A stretch of 64,000 nucleotides of DNA, taken from NCBI RefSeq assembly GCF_014204915.1, contig NZ_JACHMH010000001.1:9275501-9339500 (forward strand), written 5' to 3'. The notes beneath the pieces are model-generated. The model saw only the letters and a list, made by a program, of their open reading frames with translations, was not told where the DNA came from and did not search any database. Positions 1-8,704 of the stretch are shown piece by piece; within the stretch, counting starts at the first letter, position 1; each line of letters opens with the position of its first letter. Origin of the DNA: Crossiella cryophila (GTDB taxonomy: Bacteria; Actinomycetota; Actinomycetes; Mycobacteriales; Pseudonocardiaceae). The position numbers and the translations under genes were made by a program.

Positions 1-2
1 CT

Positions 3-1727
3 GTGGACCGGGCGTGGCTGGTGCGGTGTGTGGAGCGGGATCTGCGCGAGCTGGCCGAGCTGGACACCGTGGTGCACTCCGTCGGCAACCTGGTCCGCCA
101 GTCACAGGAGGAACCACCTCGGGCGCGCAGCGCGATCAGGACGCTGTGGGAGACCGCGACCGCGGCACGGAAACGGGCGGCCCCCAACCGCCTGCTGCTC
201 GCTCGGGTGCGCTCGGTGTTGCAGGACAGCCATTGCACGGTCTCAGCGGCCACCACCGCCGCTGTCGTCCACGGCATCCTGCACGGCTCCATCCGCCCGA
301 CCGCGCTCACCCCGGACAGCATCACGCAGCCACCGTTGCGGATTCCGCCCTCGGTCGGCGTGCGCCACGGTGCGCTGGCCGACCTGCTGTGCACCACCGG
401 CAACCTCGCGGACTCGGTGTGGAACCACGCCCATCGCAGCCGGATCGACTTCGACGAGGACCTGCGCCGACTGCGGACCTGGCTGGCGAAGGTGCCCGAA
501 CTGCGGGCGCCGGACCGCCTGGTGCCCTTGCTGGGCGAATCGTCGGGGGAGTTCCAGGTGCACCGCCACCCACGACCAGTCCACCCGCGTACCGCGGAGC
601 TGGAAACCCCGTCGATCAGCTACGAGGTGCTTACCGCACCTCAGCTCGATCTGCTGCACACCGCGATTCGGCAAGGGCTCCCGGTCAAGGTAGCCAGCAT
701 GATGGCCGGCACCACCGCGGAGCCGTTGTCGGCCGGTGCGGCCGTGGCGGCGGTGATGCGCTGCGGGGCCTGGCTGCGCAGGACCATCGACGAGAACGGT
801 CTGCCGGTCGCGAGTTCCTCCTACACCTCGCGGAGGATCTCGCCCAGCTGGCTGATCGCCGCACCGGTCAAGCGGCACCGGGCTGTTCGGGCGTTCGCGT
901 TGCACTACACGCCTGAACTCGGCCGGTGGTATCAGATCCTGCGCGGGGACATCCCCGATCTGCGGGGACTCATGCCGATGCGCCGGGCGCATTACCTGGC
1001 GCTGGCCGCGCATGTGGCCGGCGGTGGGCGGCTCTCCGACTTCGCCGAGCACCAGGCCCGGCGGTACCGGGATGTCGTGCAGGCGTGGGACCGGATGACC
1101 ACCTTCACCGCCGAACTCAGGCTCGTTCGCCAGGCGGTCCTGGACGCCGTCGCAGATTGGCCGGCCGAGTACACCGAGGAGGTGAAGCAGCCGCTGGCCG
1201 AGCTGGTGCAGACGGTGCGCACCGGGCTCGCCGAACTCGGTCGCCCGGCCGACCAGGAGATCGGCGCGGCCTACGGGCGGCTGATCAACTGTGACGACGT
1301 GAAAGAGGCGGGTGAGGCGTTCGGCGCGCTGACCGCGGTGCTGACCGGATACCGGAACGCCCTGCGGCGGTTCACCGTGGCCGACCCGACCGACTGGGGC
1401 AGTGCGGAGTTCGCGTTGTTCCACAAGCGGTATCCCGATACCGCCCCGTCGGACTTCGGCACATCGAGCCCACGCGCACACGCGGTCGAGGTAATCCGCG
1501 CCGAGGTACGGCGGTTGCTCGCCGCGCGGCTTCCCGCGGTCCCGGCGACCGAGGTGGCCTTGCTCGCCGAGCTGCACCGGGAGCTGAGCAACGCCGTCCG
1601 CGAACAGCGCAGCCCCGGGCTGGCGTCGTACTGGCGGTTGTGGCTCACCCCCGGTGCGCCCGACGAGCACGTCTGGCGCGCGTTCCTGGAATGGCCGGAC
1701 CTGGTCACACTGGCCACAACCAAGTAG
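3..1727 (+). CDS. hypothetical protein, 5' end possibly outside the window
   Basis: An open frame of at least 574 residues runs from the first bases of the window to a TAG. The first usable codon is a GTG at position 3, so the true start may lie upstream. The protein is rich in Arg, Ala and Leu, has no signal peptide, membrane segment or motif I recognise, and looks mostly helical. It precedes a gene preceded by the GCGTTACCT motif and probably belongs to the same element. Function is unknown; the coding call rests on length and high third-position GC. Confidence 0.75.
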   Translation: MDRAWLVRCVERDLRELAELDTVVHSVGNLVRQSQEEPPRARSAIRTLWETATAARKRAAPNRLLLARVRSVLQDSHCTVSAATTAAVVHGILHGSIRPTALTPDSITQPPLRIPPSVGVRHGALADLLCTTGNLADSVWNHAHRSRIDFDEDLRRLRTWLAKVPELRAPDRLVPLLGESSGEFQVHRHPRPVHPRTAELETPSISYEVLTAPQLDLLHTAIRQGLPVKVASMMAGTTAEPLSAGAAVAAVMRCGAWLRRTIDENGLPVASSSYTSRRISPSWLIAAPVKRHRAVRAFALHYTPELGRWYQILRGDIPDLRGLMPMRRAHYLALAAHVAGGGRLSDFAEHQARRYRDVVQAWDRMTTFTAELRLVRQAVLDAVADWPAEYTEEVKQPLAELVQTVRTGLAELGRPADQEIGAAYGRLINCDDVKEAGEAFGALTAVLTGYRNALRRFTVADPTDWGSAEFALFHKRYPDTAPSDFGTSSPRAHAVEVIRAEVRRLLAARLPAVPATEVALLAELHRELSNAVREQRSPGLASYWRLWLTPGAPDEHVWRAFLEWPDLVTLATTK

Positions 1728-1798
1728 TCCATCTGGGAGGGCACCGGTGATCCCGGTGTCCTCCCCTTCCCTGTCTGCACGACCACGGGCGTCGTCGC

Positions 1799-1807
1799 GC
1801 GTTACCT
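1799..1807 (+). promoter_or_regulatory. GCGTTACCT element promoter-like motif (exact)
   Basis: Exact copy of the recurring nonamer, 55 bp before the ATG at 1854. No convincing -35 hexamer was seen upstream. Confidence 0.6.
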
Positions 1808-1853
1808 ACGCGGGTGGCAAGCACCACCGCACCCAGCGAAAGGACCATCCGCG

Positions 1854-2183
1854 ATGGCCACCCCCGTACCCTTCTGCGGCGAACTCGATCCCGACTCAGC
1901 GTTTGAACTCCACCTCCGGTTCCGGGTGCCGCTGTGGCGCCTGGAATCCGGGACCCGGCGAATTCAGGCCGCGTTGACCCAGCTGAAACTGTCCAGCCCG
2001 CCGGTGGAGGTCGTTCTCGCAGACGACGTGCTGGTCACCGTCTCAATCCCCGCGGGCACCCTTGGGGACGCGATCCACGGCCAGGACACCACGGTAGCCG
2101 GAATCCGACATGCCCGTCGGCTCGCCGAGCTGTTGTGGGACCTGGACCCGGTACTGGTCAACTCACCCCAGGAGCGAACATGA
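1854..2183 (+). CDS. small hypothetical protein, first gene of a motif-led pair
   Basis: A 109-residue protein starting at an ATG 6 nt after a GA-rich stretch (GCGAAAGGA). It is acidic, has no membrane segment and matches no family I know. Its TGA overlaps the ATG of the next gene (2180-2183), so the two are translationally coupled. Because the downstream partner looks like a sigma factor, this could be a co-expressed regulator or anti-sigma, but nothing in the sequence proves that. An exact GCGTTACCT motif lies upstream. Confidence 0.75.
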   Translation: MATPVPFCGELDPDSAFELHLRFRVPLWRLESGTRRIQAALTQLKLSSPPVEVVLADDVLVTVSIPAGTLGDAIHGQDTTVAGIRHARRLAELLWDLDPVLVNSPQERT

Positions 2184-2902
2184 ACGCCAGCATCGGCGAC
2201 ACTTGGTGGGTCGACGTGCCACTGAATCCCGCCGGACACCGCGACCTGACTGGGATTCCGCCCATTCGACTGGCCAGATTGTTGGATCAGACGATGGGAT
2301 TGGCTCGGCACGCTATTCGCGCCCAGCACGGACCGCTGCGCGGTCTGCTCGGCGGCGTCGACGACCTCACCCAGCAACTACGGCTGTGGATCCTGGCTGC
2401 CGCCCGAACCTACGATCCCGACCGTGGACCGTGGACAGCGCATGTGACGCAACGGGTTCGGCAGCAGGCCGCCGACCACTGGCGGGCCACCGTCGGCTAC
2501 ACCGCCCTGCAGAAGGTCCGTGCCTTCCGGTACGCGGACGGCAAGCCCCTCAGCGCCAAGGATCAACTCCAGGTCGCTCACGCCCTGTCCCTGCTCCCGG
2601 GTGGACAGTCCACCCTGGACGAATCAGACGATTCCGTGGACGTAGGTGAGAACTTTGAACACACCGTCGACAACCGTTCCGTCGCGACTTCGGCCACCTT
2701 GGCCTTGCTTCGTGCCTCCGAGACGGATGATCCGGTTGCGGCACAGCGGTTGTGCCGAGGTTTTGTGATGTACGTGCTGCGCCATGTATGCGGGGTGGCG
2801 CAGCGGCGAATCGCGGCCTGCGGAATCCACCACCGCACCGCGGCTGCGGTGGAGAACGAGCTACGCGCGCGGGTCCGAGAACTCCTCGACCCTTTCGGTT
2901 GA
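2180..2902 (+). CDS. divergent sigma-70-like protein
   Basis: A 240-residue protein coupled by ATGA to the gene before it. Around residues 60-110 it has a stretch resembling sigma-70 region 2: a helix pair followed by YDPDRGPW and an RVRQQAADHW segment, comparable to the FDPxRG...WIRQA core of sigma factors. The last 40 residues (CGVAQRRIAACGIHHRTAAAV) look like a helix-turn-helix at the region 4 position. Regions 1.1 and 3 are not evident. I infer that it directs RNA polymerase to element promoters. The similarity is weak, so a phage-type helix-turn-helix protein is the main alternative. A second sigma-like protein sits at 47375. Confidence 0.55.
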   Translation: MNASIGDTWWVDVPLNPAGHRDLTGIPPIRLARLLDQTMGLARHAIRAQHGPLRGLLGGVDDLTQQLRLWILAAARTYDPDRGPWTAHVTQRVRQQAADHWRATVGYTALQKVRAFRYADGKPLSAKDQLQVAHALSLLPGGQSTLDESDDSVDVGENFEHTVDNRSVATSATLALLRASETDDPVAAQRLCRGFVMYVLRHVCGVAQRRIAACGIHHRTAAAVENELRARVRELLDPFG

Positions 2903-2917
2903 ACTGCGACCGAGGGG

Positions 2918-2952
2918 GTGGGGCAGGACGAGTTCAGCTTGTCCTGCCCCAC
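2918..2952. terminator. bidirectional terminator hairpin
   Basis: A perfect 12-bp stem (GTGGGGCAGGAC / GTCCTGCCCCAC) with an 11-nt loop lies between the convergent sigma-like gene and DNA polymerase gene. There is no long T tract, which is usual for actinomycete terminators. Confidence 0.75.
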
Positions 2953-2969
2953 AGATTCTCGTTGGCAGG

Positions 2970-4598
2970 TCAGGATTTTGACCTTTCCCAATCCATTCCT
3001 GAGTGGACGGACACGGGCAGGGAACCGGCATCCTGCCCCACCACTCGCGCCAGGCCCACCAGCACTGCGTGGCGCAGCAGGGGCTCAATCTCCCCGACGG
3101 CGTCCTCGGCGACCTCCACCACGAACTCGTCGTGCAGGAAGGCGACCACACCGGCGTCCTCTCCCCGGAGAAGTGTCCGCAGCGCGGCCAGGGCAGCACA
3201 GCAGACCTCCGCTGCGGTGCCCTGCACCGGGAATGCACGCCCCCGGCGCCCGAACCGAGCCACCAGAAGGCGCTCTTCCGCAGTCCGCCTGGCGGCACTG
3301 GTCTCGATCGCGGACCAGGTCGACTGCTCCGGGCGGGGCAGGGTTCGGGCCAGTTCGGTGCGCACCGCAGCGCCATGCCGGGCGCGTTCCTCGGCCTCAG
3401 CCAGTAGTTCCATCGCGGCCCGGCAACTCCGCATCAGCAGGTTCATGGCCTGGCGCGAGGCCCCGGATCGCCGACCGTAGAGCGCGGCCAGCAGGGCGGT
3501 CTTGGCCGTTGCCCGGTCCATACCGAACCTCCGGCCCAACCCCTCGTAGGGATCATCGTGCTCAGCGAAGTCCAGCAGTCCCGAGTCCCCCGCCATGTGG
3601 GCCAGGATTCGAGGCTCCAACTGGGACACATCGGCTATCAACAACCTGCGGCCCGGACGCGCGCGTACGCAACATCGCAGCGAACGTGGAAGCTGGAGAC
3701 CGCCGCCTTCAGCGGTCCACCGGCCGGTGGAGGTCCCGGCTGGGTAGAACACGGGGAACCATCGATCCGCCACCGTCCATCGCTTGGCCCAGTCGTAGCC
3801 GAACTGGTGGGCCAGAGCGTCCAGGTGTCGCCACCGGGTCAGCAGTGGCACCGCTGGATGCTCCAGGTGCTCGATATCGCAGATCCGCGACCCGTGAACC
3901 TCAACGCCTTCGCCGTCGAAAGCATCCGGCAGTTCGGTACGCCACCGAAAACGCGCGCCACCGAAGCACTCGGCCACCTGTTCATCCAGCTCGGTTAGTC
4001 GCGGGTACAGGTCAGCCTGACTGGACTCCCCCAGCAGCCCGGTCAAGACCTCGCGGTGCCGTCCGGTATCCCAAGGGAGCCCGGCAACATTCAGCTCCGC
4101 AGCGGCCAGCGCATTTGCCGAGTCCAGTTCGATCAGGCGCTCCAGCGCACTGCCGTGCGAGGTGGCGCCGATGTCGGCCTGGATTTGCCGGTACCGCTCA
4201 GAGAGCCCTGCACGGTCGCTTGGCGGGGTGAACTCGGCGCGGTGGTAACCGTCCACGGCCCGCTGGGCCAGGGTGAGACAGTATCCGAGCCGCAGCTGCA
4301 CGCCTACCTTGGCGAGTGCGATGGCTACGGTGCCCAGGTCCGTGGCGACCCACCTGATTCGCTGGGTGCGATCCAGCCACCCCAGTTGTCGAAGCCCGTG
4401 CTCGTCAACCTCGGCGACGAGCACGGCCATGGTGCCGCTGAAGGGCTCGACGCGGACGTGCCAGGCACCTGGCCAACCGGAGAGTTCCAGTCCCAGCAGG
4501 TGTGCCGGGCCGGTCATCGGCGTGCCACGGCGAACGGTGTCCAGCAACTCCTCCCAGGTGAGGTGCCGGACGGGACGGGTGCTGTTGATGGGCTGCAT
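2970..4598 (-). CDS. family-A DNA polymerase (PolA-like, polymerase domain)
   Basis: A 542-residue homologue of the polymerase part of DNA polymerase I. Motif A is IADVSQLEPR (about 321-330, with the metal-binding Asp 323). Motif B is the DRATAKTALLAALYG segment (361-375, with Arg and Lys in place). Motif C is FLHDEFVV (488-495, catalytic His-Asp-Glu). A TGRW element sits near 291-294. The N-terminal 200 residues show no clear 5'-3' exonuclease and at most a degenerate 3'-5' exonuclease fold. The ATG at 4598 follows a strong GGAGG site; a longer upstream frame lacks one. It lies next to a primase gene, which fits element-encoded replication or repair rather than the housekeeping PolA (about 900 residues). 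Confidence 0.9.
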   Translation of the reverse strand: MQPINSTRPVRHLTWEELLDTVRRGTPMTGPAHLLGLELSGWPGAWHVRVEPFSGTMAVLVAEVDEHGLRQLGWLDRTQRIRWVATDLGTVAIALAKVGVQLRLGYCLTLAQRAVDGYHRAEFTPPSDRAGLSERYRQIQADIGATSHGSALERLIELDSANALAAAELNVAGLPWDTGRHREVLTGLLGESSQADLYPRLTELDEQVAECFGGARFRWRTELPDAFDGEGVEVHGSRICDIEHLEHPAVPLLTRWRHLDALAHQFGYDWAKRWTVADRWFPVFYPAGTSTGRWTAEGGGLQLPRSLRCCVRARPGRRLLIADVSQLEPRILAHMAGDSGLLDFAEHDDPYEGLGRRFGMDRATAKTALLAALYGRRSGASRQAMNLLMRSCRAAMELLAEAEERARHGAAVRTELARTLPRPEQSTWSAIETSAARRTAEERLLVARFGRRGRAFPVQGTAAEVCCAALAALRTLLRGEDAGVVAFLHDEFVVEVAEDAVGEIEPLLRHAVLVGLARVVGQDAGSLPVSVHSGMDWERSKS

Positions 4599-4661
4599 GT
4601 TGGAACAAACCTCCTGAACTCCACGGACACGGTGCTGTCCCACGAGGTGGGTCGGGAGGTC

Positions 4662-4670
4662 AGGTAACGC
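4662..4670 (-). promoter_or_regulatory. GCGTTACCT element promoter-like motif (exact)
   Basis: Exact copy on the minus strand, 72 bp before the DNA polymerase start codon. It lies between that gene and the upstream terminator hairpin. Confidence 0.6.
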
Positions 4671-4710
4671 ACCGCGGCGAACCCGGTCGGAGCCGCGAAA
4701 GGAGGGGCGG

Positions 4711-4744
4711 GTGGGGCGCGCTTGGGGGGTTAAGCGCGCCCCAC
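4711..4744. terminator. terminator hairpin downstream of the primase gene
   Basis: A perfect 13-bp stem (GTGGGGCGCGCTT / AAGCGCGCCCCAC) with an 8-nt loop. It sits 31 bp past the primase stop codon and just before the polymerase promoter motif, so it separates the two minus-strand units. Confidence 0.75.
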
Positions 4745-4774
4745 CCTCTGGGGTGGCCGGGCCGTCGAGATGAC

Positions 4775-6091
4775 CTACTCGACGGGCTCCGGCAGGGCAA
4801 CCGGCTCGGGCAGTTCGCCGGGCCGACCTTGCGACTGGAGGAGGACAATGCAGTCGCTCAGGTCGAGGCCCGGGGGCAGCGGTAGCCGCTGGACCGTTGC
4901 GCGGAACGGTTCCAGTTGCTCGCGCCACAACCGCGCGCCGAGTTCGCCGGCGGCGTCGCCGTCATGGCAGAGCACGACGCGCCGTCCGGCGAGCAGACGA
5001 AGCCACCAGGTGGCCATCGCCTGTGCCCCGGGCACCCCGATCGCGATCCGCCCGAGGCAGGCCAGGGCCAGCCAGTCGGTCGGACCTTCAGCCACATGGA
5101 CTGGATCAGCGGGATCAGCGGAATGGAGTTGGTCAAGACCAAGCGGGACCGGGGTGATGCCGTTCAGCGAACGCCACCGCCACCGCTTGGCCACCGTCGG
5201 GTTGGTGGATCGTCCTTGCAGCCACACGATTTTCCCGTCGACACACGCCGGGAACAGCAGCCGGTGCCGCCGCAAGGTGAAAAGCCCGCGGTCATCGACC
5301 AGTCCGGCCTCAGCCACCAGGTTGTCCGGGTGGCTGCCGAGTAGCCGTTGGATCCGGCCGAGTGCCGGGTTGGACACCCAGCGGACCCCGAGGCGTTGCG
5401 TCGTCACCGGGTTGATCGCCCGACCTGTCAGGTAGGACGCGCCTGGTGTGTCAGCCAGGGGTTCGCAGCAGTCGAGCACGGCGGCGTACAGCTCCGCGAA
5501 CGCCGTCCCATCCCGGGGTGCGGTGGTACGGAGACCCCCGGGCTCCACCGGGACTGGGTGGTCCAGATCCTGGGCCAGGATGAGCAGTTCCCGCCAAGTG
5601 GTCAGGAAGTCCACCCGGCGAACCCTGGACCAGACACCGAAGACGTCCTCATGCAACCCGCACGCGAAGCAGTGCACCGCGTCCGCGTACACCGAACAGG
5701 ACGGATCAGTGTCACCTCGGCGGTGTGCATTGTCGTTGACGCAGCGGATGCGTCCGTGTCGCAACGGGATCCCGATCCTGGTCAGCACGAACGGCATCGG
5801 CAAAGCCCGCCGCAGCGCTGCCTTCTCCCAGCTCGACCAGTCGAGCACGTTGGCCAGCAACAGGTTCCGGGTGTCCGGAAAGGACAGCCCGGACGACATG
5901 AGGTAGTTGACCTGGTCGCCGCCACCGGAACACCCCGGGCAGTTCCAACGGCTGGCCCAGCCAGCCGGGAGGTGCTGTGCGCATCGCGGGCAGCCCACCT
6001 TCATCGGCTGCTGGAAGCGGCCGATGTGGTTGGCCGCGGCGATGATGCTCAACCGGCCGAGCGCACGCCGTAGGTTCAGGTCGGCTGCCAC
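4775..6091 (-). CDS. DnaG-like DNA primase
   Basis: A 438-residue primase-like protein. Near the N-terminus there is a CPRC...CPGC pair (Cys 34, 37, 51, 54). A second cluster at about 117-144 ends in HCFACG, the signature of a CHC2-type zinc finger. From about residue 330 a Toprim domain is visible: VHVAEGPTDWLAL (catalytic Glu) followed by VVLCHDGDAAG (metal-binding Asp-x-Asp). Usual DnaG proteins are near 600 residues with a helicase-binding tail, which is missing here. The GTG at 6091 has a GGAGGTG site. With the polymerase downstream it forms a replication module, each gene having its own promoter motif. Confidence 0.88.
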   Translation of the reverse strand: MAADLNLRRALGRLSIIAAANHIGRFQQPMKVGCPRCAQHLPAGWASRWNCPGCSGGGDQVNYLMSSGLSFPDTRNLLLANVLDWSSWEKAALRRALPMPFVLTRIGIPLRHGRIRCVNDNAHRRGDTDPSCSVYADAVHCFACGLHEDVFGVWSRVRRVDFLTTWRELLILAQDLDHPVPVEPGGLRTTAPRDGTAFAELYAAVLDCCEPLADTPGASYLTGRAINPVTTQRLGVRWVSNPALGRIQRLLGSHPDNLVAEAGLVDDRGLFTLRRHRLLFPACVDGKIVWLQGRSTNPTVAKRWRWRSLNGITPVPLGLDQLHSADPADPVHVAEGPTDWLALACLGRIAIGVPGAQAMATWWLRLLAGRRVVLCHDGDAAGELGARLWREQLEPFRATVQRLPLPPGLDLSDCIVLLQSQGRPGELPEPVALPEPVE

Positions 6092-6137
6092 CGTGGTTCA
6101 CCTCCAATGATCTTCCGGCATCTGCCCGCACGGGCTC

Positions 6138-6146
6138 AGGTAACGC
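6138..6146 (-). promoter_or_regulatory. GCGTTACCT element promoter-like motif (exact)
   Basis: Exact copy, 55 bp before the primase GTG start. Confidence 0.6.
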
Positions 6147-6167
6147 ACTCGATTTCTCCGCAGGGCG

Positions 6168-6518
6168 CTACAACGGCAGGCACTTGGCCGGGGTCTTGGC
6201 GAGGGTGATCGCCAGAACCCACTTGCCGCCGGAACCGGACAGCTCCCGGACCGTCAAGTGTTCGTTCGGGTAACGGCGATTGACGAAGCCGCGCCGGTCA
6301 CCCCAGACGACCGTGCCGCCCTGGAGGTAGCCACTGGGCTCGGTGATGTCGAACTGCGAGCCGGCGAAGGTGGGAGCGCCGACGCCCTTCACCACGTACT
6401 CGCAGACGATCACCTGCACCAGGTGGCGATGGTGCGGGTCGGTCGCCGCGGCCTCCGGCTGCGCTCCGGCAGCCAGGATCGAGGCGGCCACAAGCGGGAT
6501 GATTCTCGGCTTGCGCAT
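6168..6518 (-). CDS. small secreted two-cysteine protein (paralogue of 56517-56867)
   Basis: A 116-residue protein with an N-terminal signal peptide (RKPR, then a hydrophobic core ending in the AxA-type AAA near residue 25). The mature part of about 90 residues has two cysteines, in IVCEY and in the terminal KCLPL. The gene at 56517 encodes a protein of the same length with the same landmarks: IVCE near the start, GYL..GT.VW in the middle, VREL.GSGG.WV later, and KCLPL at the end. Both have the promoter motif 52-55 bp upstream. The family is not one I recognise. A disulfide and a cell-surface or extracellular role are inferred. Confidence 0.8.
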   Translation of the reverse strand: MRKPRIIPLVAASILAAGAQPEAAATDPHHRHLVQVIVCEYVVKGVGAPTFAGSQFDITEPSGYLQGGTVVWGDRRGFVNRRYPNEHLTVRELSGSGGKWVLAITLAKTPAKCLPL

Positions 6519-6564
6519 GGTCCAGCCCTTCCGATGTGGACAGTCGTTACGCGGACATGGGTCC

Positions 6565-6573
6565 TGGTAACGC
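6565..6573 (-). promoter_or_regulatory. GCGTTACCT-like motif, one mismatch (GCGTTACCA)
   Basis: Located 55 bp before the ATG of the small secreted protein, the same spacing as at the primase gene. Confidence 0.5.
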
Positions 6574-6597
6574 AGCCACGAAAGGGCTGGTAAGGCG

Positions 6598-6843
6598 TCA
6601 GAAGGCGCCGGAGTCGAAGCCGTGGGAGAAGTCGGTCAGCATGTGCGCGCCGAAGTCGAACTCGCGCTCGGTGACTTCGAGGAGACTGGTCATGAACTCG
6701 GCGCCTCGCAGCTGATCGTCCCGCATCAGCTGTTCGCCGTGACGCCGAAAAGTCTCCTCGCCGGCGCGGAAGTACTCGCGGTCGATGCCGAAGTAGCCAT
6801 CGCTGAACGGGTGGAACTCGTTCTCCGGGTGCGGCCAGGCCAC
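6598..6843 (-). CDS. small acidic hypothetical protein
   Basis: An 81-residue protein. The chosen GTG at 6843 follows AAGGAG and keeps the usual spacing to the motif variant at 6887; the open frame extends further upstream but without a better site. The sequence is rich in Phe, Asp, Glu and His (for example ENEFHPFSDGYFGIDREYF) and ends in a Gly/Phe-rich tail. No membrane segment, signal peptide or known domain is visible. It stands alone between two motif-bearing minus-strand transcripts. Confidence 0.65.
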   Translation of the reverse strand: MAWPHPENEFHPFSDGYFGIDREYFRAGEETFRRHGEQLMRDDQLRGAEFMTSLLEVTEREFDFGAHMLTDFSHGFDSGAF

Positions 6844-6886
6844 GACGCTCAACTCCTTCCGCAACTCGCCGAGGGATCGCTCAACA

Positions 6887-6895
6887 AGGTAACCC
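6887..6895 (-). promoter_or_regulatory. GCGTTACCT-like motif, one mismatch (GGGTTACCT)
   Basis: Located 52 bp before the chosen GTG start at 6843, which supports that start. Confidence 0.45.
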
Positions 6896-6939
6896 GCGGC
6901 AAGGCCGCGTGACCGGGTGAACCCACGACCTCTCTGGGC

Positions 6940-7239
6940 ATGAACTTCACAACTGCGTTCGCCGCGCCCGAGTACGCGCTGAGCCACTGGCTGCCGCCCG
7001 GACTCGTGCACGCGGCCCTCAGCACCTGCCGCGGCCTGCGGCCCTCGCCCACCACAGCGCACCCGGCCTGGAACGGCCTGCTCGCCGCGCTGGGGCTGGC
7101 CACCGCGCGCCCCCGGAAACACCCACTGCCCCAGGTCCGCTTGGTGGAAGTCCGGCTGACCACCGCCGAGCACGCGTTGCTGGCCACCGTGGCTGGCCTT
7201 GTCCCTGAACTGGCCCACGTCTTGCGGGAGGAACAATGA
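6940..7239 (+). CDS. hypothetical protein, coupled to the next gene
   Basis: A 99-residue protein starting at the ATG at 6940. It is mostly helical, rich in Leu, Ala and His, with no signal peptide. Its TGA overlaps the ATG of the next gene (7236-7239). Being coupled to a small uncharacterised protein just before an ESX-type gene block, it could belong to that block. No family recognised. Confidence 0.65.
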   Translation: MNFTTAFAAPEYALSHWLPPGLVHAALSTCRGLRPSPTTAHPAWNGLLAALGLATARPRKHPLPQVRLVEVRLTTAEHALLATVAGLVPELAHVLREEQ

Positions 7240-7919
7240 GTCAGCAACAGTTCGTCGATGCCCTGCGGGTCCGGTGGATCCCGATCATGCGATCCCGAGG
7301 GTGGCACGCCGAACTCATCGACCCGGACGGCACCGACCCGATCCTGCTGATCGACCACGACGAGCGGTTCGTGCGCGTGCCGCTCAACCTCGTCGCGGGT
7401 GCCGATCTCACGGACGAGGCGGTCGACGCGACGCTGGAGCTGTGGGCCGACCTGGTCCCGGTTTCCGACCCCGAGGCGGCCGAGGCAGCGATGCCCTCGG
7501 TGGGTTGGGACTTCACCGGCAGGCCGGGCTGGCAGCTTGTCGTCCGACGCGCGCGACGCTGGATCTGCTGGGACACCGGCCCGCTGACCACCACGGCGAT
7601 TGAAGGACGGTTGTGGAACCGGGCGCTCCGCCGCGCCGCTGAACAGGAACTCCACTTCGACGGCGACCGCCGGTGTGCTCGACTGCGGTGCACTCCCGGA
7701 CCGGCCGCGGCCGCCTTCGCCTGGCCAGCCAGGCTGGAGCGTGCCGGGGCGGCCGAGAGCGCGGTACTGGTGTGCGGCCCGGACGTCGTCTACCTCGGCG
7801 AGGCGTCGCTGCTGCGGCGCTTGCGGAGCACCGAACTCCCGTACGGCATCCTGCTACGGACCGCTCAGCTGCATGCGATGTCCACGCACCTCCGAGCGCT
7901 GGCGCACGGAGGCAGGTGA
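7236..7919 (+). CDS. hypothetical protein (227 residues)
   Basis: Coupled to the gene before it by ATGA. The N-terminal half is Trp- and Asp-rich (WHAELIDPDGTDPILLIDHDERF), the C-terminal half basic. There is no signal peptide or membrane segment. It runs convergently to the EspG-like gene, with only 23 bp between the stop codons. I recognise no family; an ESX-accessory role is possible only by location. Confidence 0.7.
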   Translation: MSQQQFVDALRVRWIPIMRSRGWHAELIDPDGTDPILLIDHDERFVRVPLNLVAGADLTDEAVDATLELWADLVPVSDPEAAEAAMPSVGWDFTGRPGWQLVVRRARRWICWDTGPLTTTAIEGRLWNRALRRAAEQELHFDGDRRCARLRCTPGPAAAAFAWPARLERAGAAESAVLVCGPDVVYLGEASLLRRLRSTELPYGILLRTAQLHAMSTHLRALAHGGR

Positions 7920-7942
7920 GACGCCAGGTCCGTGGGCCGGCC

Positions 7943-8704
7943 TCACTGTTCGCCGAGCAGCCTCTTGAGCTGGGCGGTTAGCTGCGCCGGCCCACCAGGC
8001 GTGACGGTCAGCCAGCCATTGTTGCGCAGGTGCAGGAATTGGCCTTCCCGGTTGGTGTGCCAGCCCACCGCCGTCTCCATCCGGCGCAACGTCCCGTCCC
8101 GATCGCAGCGGATGGCGGTGAACTGGCCCATCGCGTGCGCCTCACTCCAGGCGTGTGCGAGCGCGCGAGCCTGATCAGCCCGCTCACCCAGGTTCACCAA
8201 CTCGTGTGCCAGGGCCCGCACATCGGCGCCTGCACGGCTGGCCGCGGCCTCCAGCACACGTTCCTGGATGTTGGCCGAGGCCACCCGCGGTGTCCGGGCG
8301 TCCCCGGTCAACGCGACGAGCTGACCGATCACCGCGTGATCCGGCATCGGCCACAACCCAACCCGGTCGGACTCCAGCACGGCCAGCGCCGCCCAATCCC
8401 CGGACACGGCGCCCCGCACGTAGCGAGTGCGGGAATCGGCGAACACCCGTGCGTCGATGGCCCACCGGAACTGCGCCAGCGTCGTCAACGCCTCAACCAG
8501 TTCCGGCACCAGACCTCGGTGATCGGCCAATCCGCGCTCGGTGAGCCCGCTGATCACCCCGTTGAGGATCTGCCGCCGTTCCGTCCAGGTGGTGCCCGCG
8601 CTGGGCACGTCCAGCACATAGGGCAGTTCGCCAAGCTGGAGGTGTTCCCAGCACGCCTCGAACTCGACCGCGGACAGTTCCTGGACGGTGGTCGTCCGGC
8701 TCAC
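7943..8704 (-). CDS. ESX secretion-associated protein EspG-like
   Basis: A 253-residue protein fitting the actinobacterial EspG family (about 250-300 residues), cytosolic chaperones that bind PE-PPE substrates of type VII secretion. Typical features are the N-terminal LSAVEFEACWEHLQLGELPYVL segment, the central VRGAVSGDWAALAV and the C-terminal GWLTVTPGGPAQLTAQL. Its start overlaps the stop of the upstream PPE-like gene (ATGA, 8701-8704), so chaperone and substrate are probably made together. No EccC-type ATPase or membrane core gene lies in this window. Identification is by recalled family resemblance, not by search. Confidence 0.75.
   Translation of the reverse strand: MSRTTTVQELSAVEFEACWEHLQLGELPYVLDVPSAGTTWTERRQILNGVISGLTERGLADHRGLVPELVEALTTLAQFRWAIDARVFADSRTRYVRGAVSGDWAALAVLESDRVGLWPMPDHAVIGQLVALTGDARTPRVASANIQERVLEAAASRAGADVRALAHELVNLGERADQARALAHAWSEAHAMGQFTAIRCDRDGTLRRMETAVGWHTNREGQFLHLRNNGWLTVTPGGPAQLTAQLKRLLGEQ

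Noticed and set aside
243-1670. Long open frames opposite to or in another frame from real genes, such as 243-1670 minus, 17368-19260 plus, 15653-17494 minus, 61200-62729 plus
   Set aside because: They overlap better-supported genes, have Arg/Pro/Gly-rich or odd compositions and no domains; they are by-products of high GC.
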